NCBI GenBank assembly: GCA_003478935.1
Contig: QUFP01000008.1
Coordinates: 58,597 to 122,596 of the forward strand
Length of the DNA: 64,000 nt
Source: Firmicutes bacterium AF25-13AC
GTDB taxonomy: Bacteria; Bacillota; Clostridia; Lachnospirales; Lachnospiraceae
Reading direction: 5' to 3'
This document shows positions 27,950 to 37,164 of the stretch, in pieces (the first letter of the stretch is position 1; each line of letters opens with the position of its first letter). Below the pieces are notes generated by a model. It was given only the letters and a program-made list of their open reading frames with translations. It was not told the DNA's origin and ran no database searches. Position numbers and translations under genes: made by a program.

Positions 27950-28891
27950 ATGAAGATTATCGAGCAGGAAGAAGTAAGAAAGCTTCTGCAGCCAAAGGAC
28001 TGCATTCAATTAATGGCAGAGGCATTAAAAGGTCTTGAAAGCGGCGAGTATGCTCAGCCGGCACGTCTGATCACAGTTATGCCGAATACAGCAAAATTTG
28101 GTTTCATGCCAGCATATGTAGGTGACTATTTTGGTGCAAAGGTGATCTCTGCATTTGCACCGAATATGGGAACAAAATATCCGTCTCATATAGGTTATGT
28201 TATGCTGTTTGAGTCAGCGCACAGTACTGTAGCAGGTATGATAGAGGCTGGAAGCATCACCGAGATTCGTACTGGAGCCGTCAGTGCAGCCGCAACAGAT
28301 TTGTTAGCCAGAAAGGATTCACACAAATTGGCATTGATTGGAGCCGGAGCACAGGCTCGCTCTCATCTGGCTGCTATCCGCGAGATTCGTGATATTACTT
28401 CTGTAACAGTCTACGATCTGTTCCCGCAGGCAGCAGAGCGTTTTGCAAAAGATATGCATGAAAAGTACAAGATTCCAGTTGTTATATGCAGTACCGTAAA
28501 GGAAGCAGTCAAAGATGCAGATATCATCTGCACCGTAACACCGTCAAAAGAGCCACTTTTGACAAAAGAAATGGTCAAGCCTGGGACTCATATCAATGCA
28601 GTGGGTACCTTTACACCAACTACAAGAGAGGTTTCCTCTGATCTGGTAGCAGCAGCGCGTCTTTATTCCGATCAGACAGAAGCAGCAAAGCGCGAGAGCG
28701 GCGAATATCTAATTCCGCTTAAAGAAGGGCTGATTAAAGAAGATCATATTGTTGGCTCCATCGGAGAAGTGCTTTTAGGCAAAGCACCAGGAAGAACAAC
28801 TGATGATGAAATTACCATCTTTGATGCACTAGGTCTTGCTATTGAGGATGTGGCAAGCGCAAAATATGTGTACGAAAGGGCAGCTTTGTAA
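27950..28891 (+). CDS. Ornithine cyclodeaminase/mu-crystallin family enzyme
   Basis: 313 aa. The NAD(P)-binding core is LALIGAGAQARSHLAAI (GxGxxA), preceded by the family segment EIRTGAVSAAATDLLARKDS. Members deaminate ornithine to proline, or act as alanine dehydrogenases or imine reductases. EITEIRTGA fits the family, but the substrate cannot be fixed by eye. Its stop codon TAA shares its last A with the ATG of the next gene (PatB-like), so the two are tightly coupled. This argues for a shared amino-acid pathway downstream of peptide cleavage by TldD/E. Confidence 0.88.
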   Translation: MKIIEQEEVRKLLQPKDCIQLMAEALKGLESGEYAQPARLITVMPNTAKFGFMPAYVGDYFGAKVISAFAPNMGTKYPSHIGYVMLFESAHSTVAGMIEAGSITEIRTGAVSAAATDLLARKDSHKLALIGAGAQARSHLAAIREIRDITSVTVYDLFPQAAERFAKDMHEKYKIPVVICSTVKEAVKDADIICTVTPSKEPLLTKEMVKPGTHINAVGTFTPTTREVSSDLVAAARLYSDQTEAAKRESGEYLIPLKEGLIKEDHIVGSIGEVLLGKAPGRTTDDEITIFDALGLAIEDVASAKYVYERAAL

Positions 28892-30186
28892 TGGAATTTG
28901 ATTTTGAAACACTTGTGGAGCGCTCTGGCGCAAATTTAAAGCTGATGATGACGCCGCCAGAAGTCGTCAAAGCAGGAAATATCAGTCTGGATGGTGCAGA
29001 GCCAGATTTTAAAAGTGCGCCTGTTATCGAGGAGGCAGTCATTCGCTTTGCAAAGAACGGACTATACGGATTTACACTGCCGGACGAAGCTTACAAAAGT
29101 GCAGTAACAAAATGGATGCAGATGAGCCGAAAAACACAAATTAAGCCAGAGTGGATAGTTACAACGCTCGGAACTATTTATTCGCTTGCAACCACGATTC
29201 GTCTTGTATGTACGGATCCTGATGATGGTATAATAGTGACAACACCTGTTTATAATCGCTATCGTCAGGCGGCTGATCGCCTTAATAAAAGGACAGTGGA
29301 ATGTCCGCTTCTATACGACAGTGTGAATGGCAGTTATCAAATGGATTTTGATGCAATTAAGTCAGCTATGGCAAATCCAAATAATAAGCTGTTTGTGCTT
29401 TGCAATCCTCATAACCCAATTGGTCAGATCTGGAAAGAAAAAGATCTGGTGCGTCTGGCAGAGTTAGCAAATCGCTACGGTGTTATTGTTTACTCGGATG
29501 AGATTTTTGCAGATAACTGCTATCAGGGACTGACATGTCCGTGCTACCTTGATATTAAAGGTGCAAAGTCACATGCGATTGTCGCGACAGGACTGGGAAA
29601 ATCATTTGGCTTTACAGGAGTAAACCATGCAAACATTATAATCGCAGATGATGAGCTTCGCGCGCGCTTTACGGACAGGCGGACTCGTGACCACTATGGA
29701 AGTCTAGATCCGTGTGTGTATGAGTGTGTACTTTCTGCTTATACCAAAGATGGCAAAGCATGGGTCGATGCGTCAAATGCGTATGTCTGGGAAAATATGT
29801 GTGTGCTTCGCGACTATTTTGCAAAGCACCTGCCAAAAGCAAGAGTGTGCGGCGGTGAAGGCGCCTATATCTTGTGGATCGACTGGTCAGCATATTTTTC
29901 AAGTGGTGACGAGTTAAACGAATTTCTAGTTAAAAAAGCACATGTGTGCCTAGGTGAGGGAAGCGATTACGATAGTCCACTGTTTACGCGCGTGTGCATG
30001 GCAACACCAAGAAAATGTTTGATCAAGACACTCGAATCAATAGGAAAGGCTTTTTCCAAATTTGGAAAAGAAAATAGGCATAATAGGAAAATAAGAATTT
30101 ATACACAAAAGAAACAATATAAGCAAAATAAGCCATTAAAAATGAAAAATATGATGTTTAACAATTGTTTTAATAATATTGGTTGA
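28891..30186 (+). CDS. PatB/MalY-type PLP enzyme (2), possible 3' frameshift
   Basis: PLP fold-type I protein: GLYGFTLPDEAYKSAV, VLCNPHNPIGQIW, VIVYSDEIFADN and the PLP lysine in ATGLGKSFGFTGVNHAN. It acts as a C-S lyase or aminotransferase. The coding start shares a base with the upstream stop. Family-like sequence ends at SIGKAFSKFGKE near 30072; the last ~36 residues are Lys/Asn-rich and look like read-through of non-coding AT-rich DNA. One extra A in the AAAA run at 30071-30074 would create TAG at about 30077 and remove the tail. The true end is therefore uncertain. Confidence 0.85.
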   Translation: MEFDFETLVERSGANLKLMMTPPEVVKAGNISLDGAEPDFKSAPVIEEAVIRFAKNGLYGFTLPDEAYKSAVTKWMQMSRKTQIKPEWIVTTLGTIYSLATTIRLVCTDPDDGIIVTTPVYNRYRQAADRLNKRTVECPLLYDSVNGSYQMDFDAIKSAMANPNNKLFVLCNPHNPIGQIWKEKDLVRLAELANRYGVIVYSDEIFADNCYQGLTCPCYLDIKGAKSHAIVATGLGKSFGFTGVNHANIIIADDELRARFTDRRTRDHYGSLDPCVYECVLSAYTKDGKAWVDASNAYVWENMCVLRDYFAKHLPKARVCGGEGAYILWIDWSAYFSSGDELNEFLVKKAHVCLGEGSDYDSPLFTRVCMATPRKCLIKTLESIGKAFSKFGKENRHNRKIRIYTQKKQYKQNKPLKMKNMMFNNCFNNIG

Positions 30187-30239
30187 TATTTAACTCTATT
30201 TTCATGATTTTGAGGCTTAAAAATCAAAGAAAAAAGTTT

Positions 30240-30279
30240 GGCGGAATCGCATAGAGTGCTGTGCGGTTCCGCCTTTTTT
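30240..30279 (+). terminator. Terminator after the peptide-use cluster
   Basis: GGCGGAATCGCA (30240-30251) pairs with TGCGGTTCCGCC (30262-30273), one wobble, followed by TTTTTT. Confidence 0.85.
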
Positions 30280-30314
30280 GTGTCGAAATGGCGGTTATGC
30301 AGTACAGTTGTTTG

Positions 30315-30323
30315 TGCTATAAT
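30315..30323 (+). promoter_or_regulatory. Extended -10 promoter of the surface-protein gene
   Basis: TGCTATAAT is an extended -10 element 80 bases before the ATG. No strong -35 box is visible at the usual distance. Confidence 0.45.
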
Positions 30324-30403
30324 TATATTAAAGAAGATGAAAAGAAAGCGAAAAGATATAAGAATAGTATTAAGAAAAATCGGAAAAAAGAGAGGTATTG
30401 TGT

Positions 30404-33400
30404 ATGAAGAAGAGAAGTTTGAATAAAATAAAGCAAATGGTGTCGATTGGTATGTCATGCATTATGGCAGGTTCTACATGCAATCTTCCAATGATGCTGC
30501 ATGCAGAAGAGGTTCAGACAGAGAACATGAAGCCAACTTATATGGTTACTTCATTTGATGAGTTGAACGAAGAGATTGCGTATCAAGCGCTGTCAATCGG
30601 TGCAGAAGAAAGCGAAATCAACTTTCCTGATACATTAAAGGTAAAAGTGATTCGTCAGGTTGAAGAGGAACCAAGTACAGAAGCAGTTGAAGAGGAAGCT
30701 AGTACAGAAGCGGAGGAGGAAACGACTTCAAAAGTTCTGGAATCTCAGACAGAGGCAGAATCCCAGACTGAAGCAGAATCAGAGGTGGAATCAGGGACCG
30801 AGACGGAAGTTAAGCCGCAGACGGAAGTTGAGTCACAGACTGAGATAGAATCAGAGTTACAGACAGAAGTTGAGTTACAGGCAGAAGTAGAAAATGAAAC
30901 TTTGGAAAGTGAGTCTGAAACGGAAGTACCAATGACAGAAACAGAGGTACCTGAAACAACAGCGGTGTCAGAACCTCAAACACAAGTACCAGAGACAACA
31001 GCATCAGAATCTGAGACGGAATCTACCGAACAGCTAGAGTCTGATACTACAGAAGAGGAAAGTAGTATTGTGGCTTCTCTGATAGATAGCATCAAAGGTC
31101 TCTTTACCCCGGTGGAAGTATATGCGGCAGAGGAACATCTTACTTACAATGCAGGTGAAGGCAACGGTGCAGAAGATAGTCAAGAAGGCGAAGAGTGGAC
31201 TATCGAACATATTACGTGGAAACTAGATGCAGAGAAAAGCTCACTTCCAGAATTTGACAGCAGTGAAGAGTCAGCTGGTGCAGTTTACATATATACGCCA
31301 AATATCCCAGAAACCGACGAAAATGGCAATCACTATATTCTGTCAGAAGAAGCAATTTTGCCAGAGATCTATGTCATGGTTGATTGTGTGGATAATGGTA
31401 TTGTATTATATAGTAGCAATATTGTGGCTAGCGGAACCTGCGGAGCAGAAGGAAATAACGGGGATAACCTGACCTGGATACTGGATGATGAAGGTGTGCT
31501 AACCATAAGCGGTACAGGCGCGATGGCGAGTTGGAAGTGGAAGGGCTCGCCATGGTATGCAAACAAAGATAAAATAGAATCAGTGGTGATTGAAGATGGT
31601 GTGACAAGTATTGGAGCAAATGCATTTGATGGATGCAGTGGACTAACCAGTATAACGATCCTGAGTAGTGTAACAAGTATTGGAGAGTATACATTTGATG
31701 GATGCAGTGGACTAACCAGTATAACGATTCCGAGTAGTGTAACAAGTATTAGGAGGGGTGCATTTGATGGATGCAGTGGACTAACCAGTATAACGATCCC
31801 GAATAGTGTAACAAGTATTGGAACCAGTGTATTTTCTGGATGCAGTGGATTAACCAGTATAACAATTTCGAATAGTGTAACAAGTATTGGAAATTATGCA
31901 TTTTATAAATGTAGTGGTCTAACAAGTATAACGATTCCGAATAGTGTAACAAGTATTGGAGAAAATGCATTTAATGGATGCAGTGGACTAACCAGTATAA
32001 CGATCCCTAGTAGTGTAAGAAGTATTGGAGCAAAGGCATTTCGTGGATGTAGTGGTCTAACAAGGGTTATTTACCTTGGAACCGAAGAACAATGGAATAA
32101 TCTGACGATTGGAAGTGACAATGACTACTGTTTAAAAGCTACTAAAATTTTTCATGTTCATATACCCGCGAACGATTTTTCTTTTAACGCTACATATCAT
32201 TGGTATCAGTGTACGGATGAGGCATGCCCTGTAAAAGATGAACCACAAGCACAAAATGGATGCGTTTTACACGAGTGGGAAAATGGAGAGGTGACCTACA
32301 AATGGAGTGCCGACAACCAGAAATGCACAGCAGAAAGAAAATGTACAGCATGTGGCAATGTAGAAAGCGAGACAGCATCTACAATGTCACAAGTAGTACA
32401 GGAAAAGAACTGTACATTACCGGAATTAACAACATACAGTGCAACATTTAAGAACGATGCTTTTAAGCTGCAGACAAAAGAAAATGTACAGACAGCAGCT
32501 GCAATCGGTCATGATCTGGAAAAGGTAGAAAAGAAAGAGGCCGGCTGTACAGAAACTGGACATGAAGCATACTGGAAGTGCAAAAACTGTGCGAAGCTGT
32601 TTTCAGATGAAGCCGGAACACATGAAATCAATAACCCAGTAGAGATAAATGCAAACGGTCATGACCTTAAAAAGGTAGAAAAGAAAGAGGCCGGCTGTAC
32701 AGAAACTGGACATGAAGCATACTGGAAGTGCAAGAGCTGCGCAAAGCTATTTTCAGATGAAGCAGGAACAGATGAAATCAGTAACCCAGTAAAGATAAAT
32801 GCAAACGGCCATGATTTGGAAAAGGTAGCCAAGAAAGAAGCCGGCTGTATAGAAACTGGACATGAAGCATACTGGAAGTGCAAAAACTGTGCGAAGCTGT
32901 TTTCAGATGAAGCTGGAAAAATTGAAATCAATAACCCGGTAGAGATAAATGCAAACGGCCATGACCTTAAAAAGGTAGAAAAGAAAGCACCGACCTGTAC
33001 AGAAATCGGTTGGGAAGCTTATGATACATGTAAGCGAGAAGGCTGTACCTACAGCACTTACAAGGAACTGCCAGCATTGAATCATGACTTAGGACATCAT
33101 GAAGCGAAGGCAGCTACATGCACAGAAATTGGTTGGGAGGCCTACGATACATGTAAGCGAGAAGGCTGTAATTACACTACCTATAAGGAACTGCCAGCAT
33201 TGAATCATGATTTAGAACATCATGAAGCGAAAGCCGCAACCTGCACAGAAATAGGCTGGGAAGCTTATGATACATGTAAGCGAGAAGGTTGTAATTACAC
33301 TACCTACAAAGAGTTGCCGGCATTGAAGCATGACTTAGAACATCATGAAGCGAAGGCAGCTACCTGCACAGAAAACGGTTGGGATGCCTATGATATCTGT

Positions 33401-33808
33401 AAGCGAGATGGCTGCAAGTACACCACCTACAAGGAACTGCCAGCATTAGGTCATGAAGACAGCAATAACGATCATTTCTGCGATGCTTGCAGCACGAAAA
33501 TTAGTGATCATAGTTATGAAAGCAAAATAGCAAGAGAAGCGACCACAACTTACACAGGAATCAGAATCTATAACTGTACGAAGTGTGGACACTCTTATAC
33601 GGAGGAGCTTGCAAAGCTGCCAAGTCAAACTAATCAAGCTGACCAGACAAATCAAATTGAACCAGCTAATAATGGCAACGAAAAAGATTTCATAGGAACC
33701 GTGACGAGTGTATTTTTAAATGTAACTGATCTTGCAGCAAAGAACTGTATAATATCATTTTGGCTGATAATTCAGATGCTTTTAAAAGCAATAATGCAAC
33801 TTTGGTAA
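30404..33808 (+). CDS. Large secreted BspA-type leucine-rich-repeat surface protein
   Basis: 1134 aa from ATG 30404 (AGAGAGG upstream). Signal peptide about 1-32. Residues ~86-219 are an acidic Glu/Thr/Ser/Gln-rich low-complexity stalk. Residues ~395-560 hold seven 23-residue BspA-like (LRR_5) repeats with the consensus GLTSITIPNSVTSIG. Residues ~700-1016 contain three ~50-residue units (HDLEKVEKKEAGCTETGHEA, ending in WKCKNCAKLFSDE) and four ~41-residue units (CTEIGWEAYDTCKREGC), each with CxxC-type pairs. Such proteins are cell-surface adhesins or carbohydrate/host-binding proteins. No LPXTG is present. One extra base near 33740 would replace the odd C-terminus with a plausible one ending at 33837. 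Confidence 0.85.
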   Translation: MKKRSLNKIKQMVSIGMSCIMAGSTCNLPMMLHAEEVQTENMKPTYMVTSFDELNEEIAYQALSIGAEESEINFPDTLKVKVIRQVEEEPSTEAVEEEASTEAEEETTSKVLESQTEAESQTEAESEVESGTETEVKPQTEVESQTEIESELQTEVELQAEVENETLESESETEVPMTETEVPETTAVSEPQTQVPETTASESETESTEQLESDTTEEESSIVASLIDSIKGLFTPVEVYAAEEHLTYNAGEGNGAEDSQEGEEWTIEHITWKLDAEKSSLPEFDSSEESAGAVYIYTPNIPETDENGNHYILSEEAILPEIYVMVDCVDNGIVLYSSNIVASGTCGAEGNNGDNLTWILDDEGVLTISGTGAMASWKWKGSPWYANKDKIESVVIEDGVTSIGANAFDGCSGLTSITILSSVTSIGEYTFDGCSGLTSITIPSSVTSIRRGAFDGCSGLTSITIPNSVTSIGTSVFSGCSGLTSITISNSVTSIGNYAFYKCSGLTSITIPNSVTSIGENAFNGCSGLTSITIPSSVRSIGAKAFRGCSGLTRVIYLGTEEQWNNLTIGSDNDYCLKATKIFHVHIPANDFSFNATYHWYQCTDEACPVKDEPQAQNGCVLHEWENGEVTYKWSADNQKCTAERKCTACGNVESETASTMSQVVQEKNCTLPELTTYSATFKNDAFKLQTKENVQTAAAIGHDLEKVEKKEAGCTETGHEAYWKCKNCAKLFSDEAGTHEINNPVEINANGHDLKKVEKKEAGCTETGHEAYWKCKSCAKLFSDEAGTDEISNPVKINANGHDLEKVAKKEAGCIETGHEAYWKCKNCAKLFSDEAGKIEINNPVEINANGHDLKKVEKKAPTCTEIGWEAYDTCKREGCTYSTYKELPALNHDLGHHEAKAATCTEIGWEAYDTCKREGCNYTTYKELPALNHDLEHHEAKAATCTEIGWEAYDTCKREGCNYTTYKELPALKHDLEHHEAKAATCTENGWDAYDICKRDGCKYTTYKELPALGHEDSNNDHFCDACSTKISDHSYESKIAREATTTYTGIRIYNCTKCGHSYTEELAKLPSQTNQADQTNQIEPANNGNEKDFIGTVTSVFLNVTDLAAKNCIISFWLIIQMLLKAIMQLW
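31588..32080 (+). repeat. Tandem 69-bp coding repeats (BspA-like LRR)
   Basis: Seven near-identical 69-bp units encode FDGCSGLTSITIPSSVTSIG with small changes. High DNA identity between units suggests recent expansion and possible copy-number variation. Confidence 0.85.
32505..33450 (+). repeat. Two classes of coding repeats with paired cysteines
   Basis: Three ~150-bp units are followed by four ~125-bp units, both within the surface-protein gene. Units within each class are nearly identical at the DNA level, with the cysteine spacing kept. Confidence 0.8.
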
Positions 33809-34046
33809 TTACAGTTTTGGAAATAGGTATTCCATGAACAGTAACTTTGCAATATTACAGTTCATGGATAAGCCAATGTTTACAGCAAAGCCCGAAGGTG
33901 AATGGATTTCACGAGGCGGACACTTGAAGCAGGTCTTTCAAAGTAATGTATGATAAGAAAGAACATAAAAGGAACCTGCGGAGTTTGGTCCGACGACGAA
34001 ACCATTGCACCGAAGGGCTTTTCGTAACCCTGCCAGTGAATTTTTC

Positions 34047-34075
34047 TTGTAAATAATAGCTTGCCATGGTACACT
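34047..34075 (+). promoter_or_regulatory. Promoter of the AAA/nuclease gene
   Basis: TTGTAA (34047-34052) and TACACT (34070-34075) are 17 bases apart, with an extended -10 TGG. A 25-base stretch around the -10 matches 20 of 25 positions in the region before the LuxR-type gene (35793-35817). Confidence 0.5.
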
Positions 34076-34110
34076 GATAATAAAATAAAAAAAGACAGAG
34101 GAGGCGGAAA

Positions 34111-35727
34111 ATGGGAATTTTTTTGAATAGTGCAGCTCCGTATTCTTTGTACGAAAGCGAAGTCAAAAAGCCATATTTTGTAGATAAAAGTTTGATGCTG
34201 GAAGAATTATTTTTGCCAGCAGAAACAGGAAATTCGCATATTTGTATCACAAGACCAAGACGCTTTGGAAAAACTGTGATGGCAAACATGGTTAGTGCAT
34301 TTTTTAGTCGTGGAGTAGATTCAACAGAGATTTTTTCTAAGCTAAAAATAGCTGAAAGTACAGGCTATAAAAAGCATTTGAACACGCATGATGTGATTCG
34401 GATTGATTTTAGTCGTATGCCAAGAAATTGCAATTCGTATGATCAATATATTGAGCGGATTGAGCGAATATTGATACAGGATTTAATGGAGGCATATCCA
34501 AAGGCTGATATTCAAGAGGAGGATGCAGTTTGGGATAGTCTCGACCTTGTTTATGAAAAATATGGATGTCAGCGCTTTATTTTTGTATTTGATGAGTGGG
34601 ACTGTATTTTCCATAAGGACTTTATCACAGATGAAGACAAGAAAAAATATATCAGTTTCTTGAGCAGTTTACTGAAAGATAAGGCATATGTATTACTTTC
34701 TTATATGACAGGAATCTTGCCTATTGCAAAGTATTCAAGTGGTTCAGAATTGAATATGTTTGCAGAGTATACAATGGTCAGTGAGGAAAAATTCAGTGAC
34801 GCATTTGGATTTACCGAGGCAGAAGTTGACATGCTTTATGCGCGTTTTTTGAAAAATACAGGAAAGCCTTTGCTTTCAAGAAGTGGGCTTAAAGAATGGT
34901 ATGACGGGTATCACGCAAAAGGCGGAGAACGCATATATAACCCAAGATCCGTTGTGATGGCACTCACAAATAATAATTTGGGAAACTATTGGACGAGTTC
35001 AGGTCCATATGATGAGATTTATTATTATATTGAAAAAAATGTTGCAGGTGTGAGAAATGATTTGGCATTAATGGTGTCGGGAGAATCGGTAGAGGCGAAA
35101 GTGCAGGAATATGCGGCAACATCAATGGAATTGACAACAAGAGAAGAAATTTTTTCTGCGATGGTCGTGTATGGATTTTTGAGCAGCGAAGAAGGAAAAG
35201 TACGAATCCCTAACAGAGAGTTGATGGAGCGTTTTGATGAAATGCTGCAAAAAGAGCCATCACTTGGCTATGTGTATCGCTTGGCAAGAGAATCAAAGCG
35301 TATGTTAGAGGCAACATTGCATGGGGATACGCAGGTAATGGAACAAATTTTAGAGTATGCACATAATACGGAAACACCGTTACTATCTTATAATCACGAA
35401 ATTGAATTATCAGCGATTGTGAATCTGGTTTATTTATCAGCACGAGATCAATATCGTGTGGAAAGAGAGGACAAAGCGGGAAAAGGATATGTAGATTTTA
35501 TCTTTTATCCGATTCGAGAATCAGACGATGCCATTATTTTGGAGCTGAAGGTTGATCATACGCCAGAGGAAGCAATTGCACAGATTAAAGAAAAAGAGTA
35601 TGCACTTCGCTTAAAGGGAAAATTGGCAGCCAAAATTCATCACACAGGGCGAATTTTGGCTGTTGGGATTGGTTACGATAAGGGAACCAAAAAACATAGA
35701 TGCAAAGTAGAGAAATTAAAGGGTTAG
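34111..35727 (+). CDS. AAA-ATPase-like protein with C-terminal PD-(D/E)XK domain (DUF1703 type)
   Basis: 538 aa. The N-terminus MGIFLNSAAPYSLYESEVKK followed by PYFVDKS and the P-loop-like ICITRPRRFGKTVMANM are hallmarks of the AAA-ATPase-like family; Walker B is FIFVFDEWD. The C-terminal ~110 residues form a PD-(D/E)XK nuclease-like fold (GYVDFIFYP ... AIILELKVDH). These proteins are common in gut bacteria, often in several copies, and no activity has been shown for most of them. The RBS GAGGAGGCGG is strong. Defence or DNA transaction is suspected by fold only. Monocistronic. Confidence 0.85.
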   Translation: MGIFLNSAAPYSLYESEVKKPYFVDKSLMLEELFLPAETGNSHICITRPRRFGKTVMANMVSAFFSRGVDSTEIFSKLKIAESTGYKKHLNTHDVIRIDFSRMPRNCNSYDQYIERIERILIQDLMEAYPKADIQEEDAVWDSLDLVYEKYGCQRFIFVFDEWDCIFHKDFITDEDKKKYISFLSSLLKDKAYVLLSYMTGILPIAKYSSGSELNMFAEYTMVSEEKFSDAFGFTEAEVDMLYARFLKNTGKPLLSRSGLKEWYDGYHAKGGERIYNPRSVVMALTNNNLGNYWTSSGPYDEIYYYIEKNVAGVRNDLALMVSGESVEAKVQEYAATSMELTTREEIFSAMVVYGFLSSEEGKVRIPNRELMERFDEMLQKEPSLGYVYRLARESKRMLEATLHGDTQVMEQILEYAHNTETPLLSYNHEIELSAIVNLVYLSARDQYRVEREDKAGKGYVDFIFYPIRESDDAIILELKVDHTPEEAIAQIKEKEYALRLKGKLAAKIHHTGRILAVGIGYDKGTKKHRCKVEKLKG

Positions 35728-35860
35728 GCAAAGAGGTCGCTTTCTAGGTTTCCATCATAAAACACCTGAATCACGTTGTTTTTGTTCTAAAGACCAGTTT
35801 GCTATGGTAAACTGTCAATAGCAACATTAATGGAATTGACAATAAAAGAAGGAATAAATC

Positions 35861-37042
35861 ATGGAATATTTGACAGTGAGAGAAACCTCTGAAAAATGGG
35901 GAATGTCCATTAGAATGGTAAATTATTATTTGAATACAGGACGAATTGAGGGAGCTGTTCGCAAAAAAAGTGAATGGCTTATTCCATACACAGCAAAGAG
36001 TCCTTTAGATATCAGAAAAAAAGCTGATACGAAGAAAAGCACAAAAAGGAAGCGGAATGTAAATAAATGCTATATGCCATTGATTGCAAGTCCATGTCCG
36101 GGAAGCTTTTATGAGTTTGAGCATTCACTTGCAGATGAGGAAGAGCGACAGATAACAAGGGCGCTTTGGCATTATTTTCGCAACGAAGAGAAAGAATGCT
36201 GTACAGTGAGCGAGCAATGCTTCAATAGCGAAAGTGTACAGATACGTTTGGCGGCGCGTTTGGTGCATGCCATGGCAACTGTTCAGGAAGGAGATCCAGC
36301 AGTAGTTTTAGCAGATTTTAATGCCATTGCCTTAGAAAATAAAAAGACATCAGATCCTTCAGCGAAGCTCTATACGCTTGTCACAGAAGGTTTTGTAAGT
36401 GTCTTTTTCCATTCAGAATCAGCAGATTTAAGTGTGCTGCGTGATAAAATTAGTTTGTGTCAGGCTGGAATCCAATATTATGTGATCTATGCCGCAGCAC
36501 ATGAGCTTTATCTTAGACGTGAATATCAGCGTGCAATGGGCATGGCAGAGGCCGCACTTATGATGGCAGGAAATTGTTTCCCAATTGCAAGTATTTACTT
36601 AAATCTTGTCCTTTGCATGATTTGTATGAATTTAAAAGATGATGAACATGCAGATGCTGCGTTTATGAGGGCGTGGAACATTGCACTTCCTGAGCATTAT
36701 ATACATCCATTTATTGAGCATCATGGCTTGCTTCAAGGGCAGATCGAGCGGTCGCTGCGTGAACAGTATCCAGATGAATATAATGAGATCATCGAATCTG
36801 TATATACATTCAGCAGAGGATGGATGAAAATCCACAATCCGGTATCCACTCTTCAGGTTACAGATGCACTTACACCATATGAGTTTTCCATTGCCATGCT
36901 TGCCTCAAAGGGGCGTTCAAATAAGGAGATCGCAAAAAATCTTGGAATCTCCTTAAATACGGTAAAGTCATATTTGGAAAATATTTTTTCAAAGCTTCAT
37001 ATTTCAAGCAGAAGTGAGCTTGATATGTTCGTAAATCGCTGA
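35861..37042 (+). CDS. LuxR-type regulator with an N-terminal excisionase/MerR-like HTH
   Basis: 393 aa. The first ~50 residues (YLTVRETSEKWGMSIRMVNY, then YLNTGRI) form a winged HTH like that in Xis/AlpA and MerR proteins. The middle ~250 residues are helical, TPR/MalT-like (RREYQRAMGMAEAALMMAGN). The C-terminal ~60 residues are a LuxR/GerE HTH (LTPYEFSIAMLASKGRSNKE followed by IAKNLGISLNTVKSYLENIF). Two DNA-binding domains at opposite ends are unusual but known in some clostridial regulators. It lies between the AAA/nuclease gene and the third MATE gene, which share a 21-bp upstream motif and may be its targets. Confidence 0.8.
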   Translation: MEYLTVRETSEKWGMSIRMVNYYLNTGRIEGAVRKKSEWLIPYTAKSPLDIRKKADTKKSTKRKRNVNKCYMPLIASPCPGSFYEFEHSLADEEERQITRALWHYFRNEEKECCTVSEQCFNSESVQIRLAARLVHAMATVQEGDPAVVLADFNAIALENKKTSDPSAKLYTLVTEGFVSVFFHSESADLSVLRDKISLCQAGIQYYVIYAAAHELYLRREYQRAMGMAEAALMMAGNCFPIASIYLNLVLCMICMNLKDDEHADAAFMRAWNIALPEHYIHPFIEHHGLLQGQIERSLREQYPDEYNEIIESVYTFSRGWMKIHNPVSTLQVTDALTPYEFSIAMLASKGRSNKEIAKNLGISLNTVKSYLENIFSKLHISSRSELDMFVNR

Positions 37043-37082
37043 CAACTGGTCCGTCCACGAAACCATTCTTTTAGTGCTATGC

Positions 37083-37110
37083 TTGTTTTATTTTGAAAGT
37101 ATGCTATAAT
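37083..37110 (+). promoter_or_regulatory. Promoter of MATE exporter 3
   Basis: TTGTTT (37083-37088) and TATAAT (37105-37110, with upstream TGC) are 16 bases apart, 54 bases before the ATG at 37165. Confidence 0.55.
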
Positions 37111-37164
37111 AAAAAAACATGCGCTTTGGCAATTGAGCGAAAATGGAATACAGGGAGAAAAAAG

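Noticed and set aside
31588..32080. CRISPR-like regular repeats
   Set aside because: Repeats are 69 bp, coding and in frame; they are BspA-type leucine-rich repeats.
33834..33953. 39-codon frame MNSNFAILQFMDKP... after the surface-protein gene
   Set aside because: No RBS and no recognisable domain; it may be a remnant of the surface-protein gene 3' end, which is uncertain because of the frameshift.
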